Part shown: positions 60,125 to 64,000 of the stretch, piece by piece
How positions within the stretch are numbered: position 1 is the stretch's first letter
Layout: the number at the start of each line of letters is the position of its first letter
Source of the DNA: Hanleya hanleyi
Lineage: Eukaryota; Mollusca; Polyplacophora; Lepidopleurida; Hanleyidae
Length of the DNA: 64,000 bases
Direction of reading: 5' to 3'
NCBI GenBank assembly: GCA_036873755.1
Contig: JAVTVY010025354.1
Location: 1-64,000 of the forward strand
The notes under the pieces: generated by a model
What the model was told of the DNA's origin: nothing
Seen by the model: only the letters and a program-made list of their open reading frames with translations
Database searches by the model: none
Made by a program: the position numbers and the translations under genes

Positions 60125-60277
60125 CTAAGGATAAGTCCTCTCAGCAGTTTCTGTATCGGTATCTGCCTCCTCAGTGGGCTCCTCGGAGTCTTCAATCCCA
60201 TGTATATTCTTTTGGTTTTGCATCATATCGTAACGTCTGGTGAACGTGCGTTCGCACTCAGAGCATGTAGAACCCAT
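60125..60277 (-). CDS. Cassette 2 small zinc-finger-like protein
   Basis: A 50-residue frame. C5-x2-C8, an aromatic at the Phe position (ERTF) and H26 give a C2H2 finger outline, but the first zinc His is replaced by Asn21 (MMQNQKNIH). The tail is strongly acidic (EDSEEPTEEADTDTETAE). The start codon lies 46 bp after a TATAAA (60,324-60,329), matching the other cassettes. The intact frame could still be expressed. Probable role: DNA- or RNA-binding accessory protein (inference). Confidence 0.45.
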   Translation of the reverse strand: MGSTCSECERTFTRRYDMMQNQKNIHGIEDSEEPTEEADTDTETAERTYP

Positions 60278-60323
60278 GTTGACGGTTGAACTGCGACTGT
60301 GCACGTTTCTAGGATATGCTTGC

Positions 60324-60530
60324 TTTATACACGGTAACGCCCGCCAACGCCCAGTTTAACGCTTCAACGCCCTGGTGAAATAGCTTAGAAGATATCCCAT
60401 ACACATTCCATGGTATTGCCACTAATTCATCGAGACGCAGTGACGCCCGTCAACGCCCGTTGTTACGCCTTAACGCCCGTCTCCACGCCTTAAGGCCCTA
60501 ACTGCCCTAGCATAACGCCTTGACGCCATG
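60324..60530 (-). promoter_or_regulatory. Cassette 2 regulatory block: GGCGTT array plus TATAAA
   Basis: The GGCGTT motifs (60,335-60,530, minus sense) lead to GTATAAAGCAAGCATATCC. The block AAGCAAGCGTATCC downstream of the TATA is conserved in all four cassettes. Confidence 0.55.
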
Positions 60531-60576
60531 ATGTAGAAAGATTAGAGAACAACAACAAGGATGACAGGTCAATCAT

Positions 60577-60582
60577 TTTATT
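60577..60582 (-). terminator. Extra copy of the cassette poly(A) region
   Basis: AATAAA plus the GT-rich element, part of a ~240-bp partial duplication that lengthens the cassette 2-3 spacing to ~1,270 bp. Confidence 0.5.
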
Positions 60583-60627
60583 AACCCTCCAGTACATCAT
60601 ACTCAAGCTGGGGGCCACGTTCATCAA

Positions 60628-60776
60628 AGTGCAGTGACGCCCGTCCACGCCCGTGGTTACGCCTCAACGCCCATCTCAACGCCTTAACGACCTATCTCAA
60701 CGTCTTAACGCCTATTGTAACGCCTTCTTACCCTCTCTGAACGTCTTAGTGCTCTAGCATAACGCCTTGACGCCAT
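60628..60776 (-). repeat. Additional GGCGTT cluster with an Arg-rich mini-frame
   Basis: Minus-sense GGCGTT motifs between the duplicated poly(A) regions. An ATG at 60,776 opens MASRRYARALRRSERVRRRY, ending at 60,705. Related starts occur in the clusters near 59,657 and 60,531 with early stops. Either a by-product of the repeat or a very basic peptide. Confidence 0.4.
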
Positions 60777-60821
60777 GATGTAGGTGATTGGATAACAACA
60801 AAACGATGACAATCCAATCAT

Positions 60822-60827
60822 TTTATT
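60822..60827 (-). terminator. Poly(A) signal of cassette 3
   Basis: AATAAA about 180 bp after the cassette 3 stop, followed by the GT-rich TGTCATCGTTTTGTTGTTAT. Confidence 0.6.
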
Positions 60828-61006
60828 ATCCCTCCAGTACATCATATCCACGCTGCGGGAGCCCCGTTGGGCATGTTTACAATTCTCGTAGGCTCTTATC
60901 CAATCAAAAGACGCCTTTTCAGAAAGGTTAATTTTCGGCCATGTTCGCTCTGATTCGTTTGTCCTAAGCGTCTTCGGGAAATCCATGATACTGGAGCTCC
61001 GAGCTC

Positions 61007-61531
61007 TTACTTATCCCCTTGGTAGACAGGGAAGGGCTCCTCGACACTTGGATCAATCTCTATCGGCCCTTCAATTCGGGGCCGCGGATCGACTTTCATG
61101 AGTTCTTCCATTCGAGGGTGCATGGAAGGGAGATGGAAGGGCTCCTCGACACTCGGATCAATCCCCATCGGTTCTTCAATACGGGGAGGTGGATCAACCT
61201 CCATGGGTTCTTCCATTCGAGGATACAGGGAAGGGAGATGAATGGGCTCCTCGACACTGGGATCAGTCTCCATCGGCTGTTCAACTCGGGGCGGCGGATC
61301 GACCTCTATCGGTTCTTGCATTCGAGGATGGATTTCCATGGGAACTGAAATATCCGGTCTCGAGAGTGGTGAGCATGATCCGTGTATGACACTTTGGTTA
61401 CGTCTCAATTGACTGAAATGCTCAAAGACTATATCATTATGTAAACGTGGATACTGCATGGCGTGCACGTGTCTGGCGACGTAAACTGCCCATCCGAGAA
61501 AGGGCTCCGGGCAAGTCGTCCACGTGAACAT
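61007..61531 (-). CDS. Cassette 3 protein: degenerate zinc fingers plus Pro/Glu repeat
   Basis: The ATG at 61,531 is chosen because it follows the TATA-like box by ~60 bp and aligns with the other cassettes; the 50 open codons upstream are promoter repeat. The first ~55 residues align with the two-finger region of cassette 4, but zinc ligands are lost (FTWTTC has Trp at the first Cys position; the second finger reads LHNDIVF). The rest is about three 35-residue repeats of the form MEEPMEVDPPPRIEEP then MEIDPSVEEPFHLPS.HPR, acidic and proline-rich, probably disordered. 174 residues with no internal stop. Acidic-proline tails fused to fingers suggest a transcription-factor-like accessory protein (inference). 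Confidence 0.5.
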   Translation of the reverse strand: MFTWTTCPEPFLGWAVYVARHVHAMQYPRLHNDIVFEHFSQLRRNQSVIHGSCSPLSRPDISVPMEIHPRMQEPIEVDPPPRVEQPMETDPSVEEPIHLPSLYPRMEEPMEVDPPPRIEEPMGIDPSVEEPFHLPSMHPRMEELMKVDPRPRIEGPIEIDPSVEEPFPVYQGDK

Positions 61532-61590
61532 TGTTGTAGAGTGTCTGCTGAATAGAATGTCAACTGTACACATCTTTAGGATACGCTTGC

Positions 61591-61755
61591 TTTTATGGAC
61601 TGTAACGCCCGCCCACGCCAAGCTGAACGCTTCAACGCCCTGGTGAAATAGCCCAGAAGCTCTGATTTTCATAGAATTCACACTAATTCATCGAAATGCA
61701 GTGACGCGCGTCAACGGCCGTTTCAACAACTTAACGCCCTAGCCCAACGCCTTAT
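61591..61755 (-). promoter_or_regulatory. Cassette 3 regulatory block: GGCGTT array plus CCATAAAA
   Basis: GGCGTT motifs followed by CCATAAAAGCAAGCGTATCC (box at 61,591-61,598). The upstream CACCAGGGCGTTGAAGCGTT is shared with cassettes 2 and 4. Confidence 0.55.
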
Positions 61756-61764
61756 GCATTGTTG

Positions 61765-61858
61765 ATCATCAAGGGGGTCAATGTATGTATGATAAATTAT
61801 TCAGAATGTTATGCAAGTTGTTAGTGAAATAAATTTCAATTCAATTCAATTCAATCAG
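61765..61858 (+). mobile_element. Retroposon 3' tail with (AATTC)n end
   Basis: Sequence absent from the sister cassettes, ending GAAATAAATTTCAATTCAAT TCAATTCAAT. An AATAAA plus a pentanucleotide tail is typical of a short LINE-type 3' end. It replaces the poly(A) region expected for cassette 4. Confidence 0.5.
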
Positions 61859-61950
61859 AAGCCGCCTTTTCAGAAAGTTTAGTTTTGTTCGCTCTGATCC
61901 GTTTGTCCTAAGCGCCTTCGGGCAATCCAGGATACTGGAGCTCCAAGTTT

Positions 61951-62452
61951 TTACTTCGCCCCAATCTCCATCGGCTCTTCAATCCGAGGCGGCGGATCGA
62001 CCTCCATGGGTTCTTCCATTCGAGGATGCATGGAAGGGAGAAGGAAGGGCTCCTCGGCACTGGGATCAATCTCCATTGGCTCTTCAATACTGGGCGGCGG
62101 ATTGATCTTCATGGGTTCTTCCATTCGGGAATGCAGGGAAGGAAGATGGAAGGACTCCTCTACACTGGGATCAATCTCCATCGGCTCTTCAATTCGGGGT
62201 GGCAGATCGACCTCCATGAGGTCTTCCATTCGAGTCTGAATTTCCATGGGAACTGAAATATCCGGTCTCGTGGCGAGCGTGATCCGTGTATGACACTTCG
62301 GTGACGTCTCAATTGGCTGGAATGCTTAAAGACTATATCACACTCTGCGTATGTATACGTGGGTACTTCATGGCGTGCACGTGTGTGACGACGTAAACTG
62401 CCCAAGCGATGAAAGGGCTGCAAGCAAGTCGTTCACGTGTAGAGTGTCTGCT
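61951..62452 (-). pseudogene. Cassette 4 gene: two C2H2-like fingers plus Pro/Glu repeat, frameshifted
   Basis: The finger part (about 62,270-62,452) reads PFHRLGSLRRHTRARH and ECDIVFKHSSQLRRHRSVIH, with the spacing of C2H2 fingers. The first Cys codon of finger 1 is TGA and that of finger 2 is Tyr. The ATG present in cassette 3 is lost through a small deletion. A frameshift near 62,245 moves the reading to the 35-residue repeat (62,247-61,951; MEEPMEVDPPPRIEEPMEI). The repeat part itself is open for 98 codons. It shows what cassette 3 looked like before its fingers decayed. Confidence 0.55.
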
Positions 62453-62493
62453 GAATGGAACGTCAACTGTATACGTCTTAAGAATACGCTTGA

Positions 62494-62660
62494 TTTTATA
62501 GACTGTAACGCCCGCTCACGCCAAGCTGAACGCTTCAGTGCCCTGGTGAAATAGCCCAGACGGTCTGATTTCCATGGAATTGACACTAATTCATCAAAAT
62601 GCAGTGACGCCCGTCAACGCCCGTCTCAACACCTTAACGTTCTATCCCAAAGCCTTATGC
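62494..62660 (-). promoter_or_regulatory. Cassette 4 regulatory block: GGCGTT array plus TATAAAA
   Basis: GGCGTT motifs (62,508-62,660, minus sense), then CTATAAAATCAAGCGTATTC. Shorter and more diverged than in cassettes 1-3. Confidence 0.5.
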
Positions 62661-63118
62661 ATTGTTGATCATCTATGGATGGACATTATTATTTTGGGGG
62701 TTGAAGAAGATAATTTCCCGTCTCCAGCTGCGTCTCCATGAAGGTTTGAAAAACCTAATGCAGGGTCAGCAGACTCTGGCACGGGTAGTTGTGTTGGCAT
62801 CTGTTTATTATGCAGCAGAAGACATACCCGGGTAACCCATTAAATGTCATCTATGAGCGCGATAAGATGACAAATCATGCGTTGGTGCTGAACGATCTCG
62901 GTGATCCCACCTGAGCTGTATCAATAATAGCATCGACTTGAACGTTGGCTCGACGGAACGCTTCGGCTGGAATATCCTCGTTGTCTGTAGTGCTCACGAT
63001 GAAATGAGGAAGATGGTGCCGTGTGGGCTGTTTATAGTGGGACGCTTTTGTGCTATTGCTATGACATACGCCGCTGTCCAGTTCGAGGTTTTCAACATTG
63101 ACGATGTTCTTTCGATTT

Positions 63119-63373
63119 TCATATAGACCGGGTCCTTGTCCAGTAATTTTTATGAGTCACGAGGTCGACATACTGCTGACGTAAAGCCCGTCGTAATCTG
63201 GGTACCAATGTGTTATGAGCTAAAATTGCGGTTTCTTCTTTCGAATACCCTTTGTGGTAAAACCTGTTTTCCGTGGCCCCCAACGTCTCGCCTATCTCGG
63301 CGTCTATAATTTCTTTGAATAAATCCTTCCATAGCCGCGAGTTCACGTTGTGTTCCTTCCCTTGTACGCGCTA
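63119..63373 (-). CDS. Hypothetical small basic/charged frame
   Basis: About 84 codons after a TAG, no clear ATG (a GTG lies at 63,346). Protein-like composition with LWKDLFKEIIDAEIGETLG and VPRLRRALRQQYVDLVTHKN, predicted helical. It directly follows the ATPase in the same direction and may be the next gene of the element or a frameshifted extension. Unrecognised. Confidence 0.3.
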
Positions 63374-64000
63374 GGTTTGGTCTTTCACGGTTGTGTGATA
63401 TTCCGGGACCCATGGTATGAAGGGAACACGCGGTATCGGAGCGGGCTGCTGCTGCTGGACGGGTGCTGCCAGGTGTGGGATGGTGTAGGTTATATTCTAT
63501 TGTGGCGACCCCTCGCCGGGTGACAGCTGGGTCGTCAACCGGCGATCTTCGGGGTTTCAAGTCTACGAACAGGTAGCCATACGGACCACATGTCGCCCTT
63601 TGAAACTCCTGCATGAAATGGACGATATTCTAAGGATAAATTCGACTACCAAACACACGGATTTGTGCTCTGCCGATGGGATTGGAGAACAACACAATGT
63701 ATTGGCAGTTCAAGGCAATATCTCTGGAGACCTTCCCTTGAGGAAGGAGCTTCTGGGTCAAATAGATGACGGACAGATTTTGGGGATGGGACCCTTTGGT
63801 GAGCAAGTTGCCAACGTGTAAATCACTCATCAGATCATCTAGCACTACCACGTTGGTATGCTCGGAATCGAAGTAATACGCTTGATCGATATCGTGAGGT
63901 AATCCTGGGACGAAGCTCACATTCTGTAACCTTGTAGTTTCGTACGCGGACTGCCATTGGCTATAACACCATACAACGCGTGTCGGAGCTGGGGTTGCCA
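63213..64000 (-). pseudogene. Viral/Polinton packaging ATPase (FtsK-HerA/A32 type), 5'-partial with a nonsense codon
   Basis: ATPase that would pump genome into capsids. The frame enters from the right edge, so the Walker A loop is outside the window. Visible in order: WCYSQWQSAYE (about 63,950), Walker B VVVLDDLM (about 63,840), TKGSHPQNLSVIYLTQ (about 63,770-63,810), FSNPIGRAQ and RIYP. A TAG at 63,630-63,632 then interrupts the frame where a sense codon is expected, after which FMQEFQRATCGPYGYLFVDLK continues in frame. The family's conserved part ends near 63,480; the remaining open codons to 63,213 look like read-through. Orientation matches the zinc-finger cassettes 0.6 kb further along. 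Confidence 0.8.

Noticed and set aside
59627..60986. Conserved AYENCKH.QRGS frames in the cassettes
   Set aside because: They run through the AATAAA and GT-rich end regions; conservation is at the DNA level of the duplicated 3' UTR.
61532..61681. N-terminal 50 codons upstream of the chosen cassette 3 start
   Set aside because: They overlap the GGCGTT/TATA-like block and are not conserved as protein in cassette 4.

Overview
The window looks like repeat-rich nuclear DNA of a marine invertebrate, most likely a mollusc. The evidence is a secreted protein with the domain set of cuttlefish SE-cephalotoxin, short retroposon tails of the kind common in molluscs (a GAGT/GA microsatellite next to a 'GTCGCATTCAGCAATATTTCAGC'-type core), permuted Penelope-like retroelements, and remnants of large DNA viruses or Polinton-type elements. 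No bacterial gene organisation is present. Only two long intact reading frames are seen. Almost everything else is transposon debris, satellite DNA or decayed viral genes.

Layout. 1-2.8 kb: 3' part of an intact protein-primed-type family B DNA polymerase, followed by a D-arm-less tRNA-Leu relic. 3.0-6.85 kb: a nearly full-length but broken Penelope-like element (PLE) on the minus strand. Its GIY-YIG endonuclease lies upstream of the reverse transcriptase, and ~410-bp pseudo-LTR repeats sit at both ends. At least five more fragments of the same PLE family occur (8.5, 24.6-25.4, 26.2-27.7, 47.5-48.3 and 52.8-53.2 kb); one was split by a LINE with an 11-bp target duplication. 7.5-8.05 kb: a small TIR element whose interior resembles a ~185-bp satellite at 21.8-23.5 kb. 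15.4-15.9 kb: a second, divergent PLE reverse transcriptase. 17.6-19.6 kb: another tandem array. 20.2-20.9 kb: an 8-bp minisatellite and a palindromic element. 30.4-30.9 kb: a 43-bp minisatellite.

31.9-39.0 kb is a ~7.1-kb foldback element: near-identical ~170-bp inverted ends enclose ~140-bp satellite units that invert head-to-head at about 34,968. 41.6-42.85 kb holds a second, heavily decayed DNA polymerase related to the one at the left edge, followed by other unrecognised coding remnants and a Tc1-like transposase relic (46-47 kb).

49.5-52.8 kb carries the one clear host-type gene, a 1,079-residue SE-cephalotoxin-like protein in a single uninterrupted exon. Its stop codon overlaps an AATAAA and lies about 5 bp from a PLE tail.

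59.4-62.7 kb contains the most unusual structure: four tandem ~0.9-1.3-kb gene cassettes on the minus strand. Each has a cluster of GGCGTT heptamers and a TATA-like box. Three of them have a zinc-finger-like reading frame, two of these continuing into a proline/acidic 35-residue repeat, and conserved AATAAA plus GT-rich ends recur between units. They lie next to a broken viral packaging ATPase (63.2-64.0 kb, running off the right edge). The inference is that this is an expanded accessory multigene family of an endogenous Polinton/adintovirus-like element. The link between the ATPase, the cassettes and the polymerases is inferred from type and position and not proven here.
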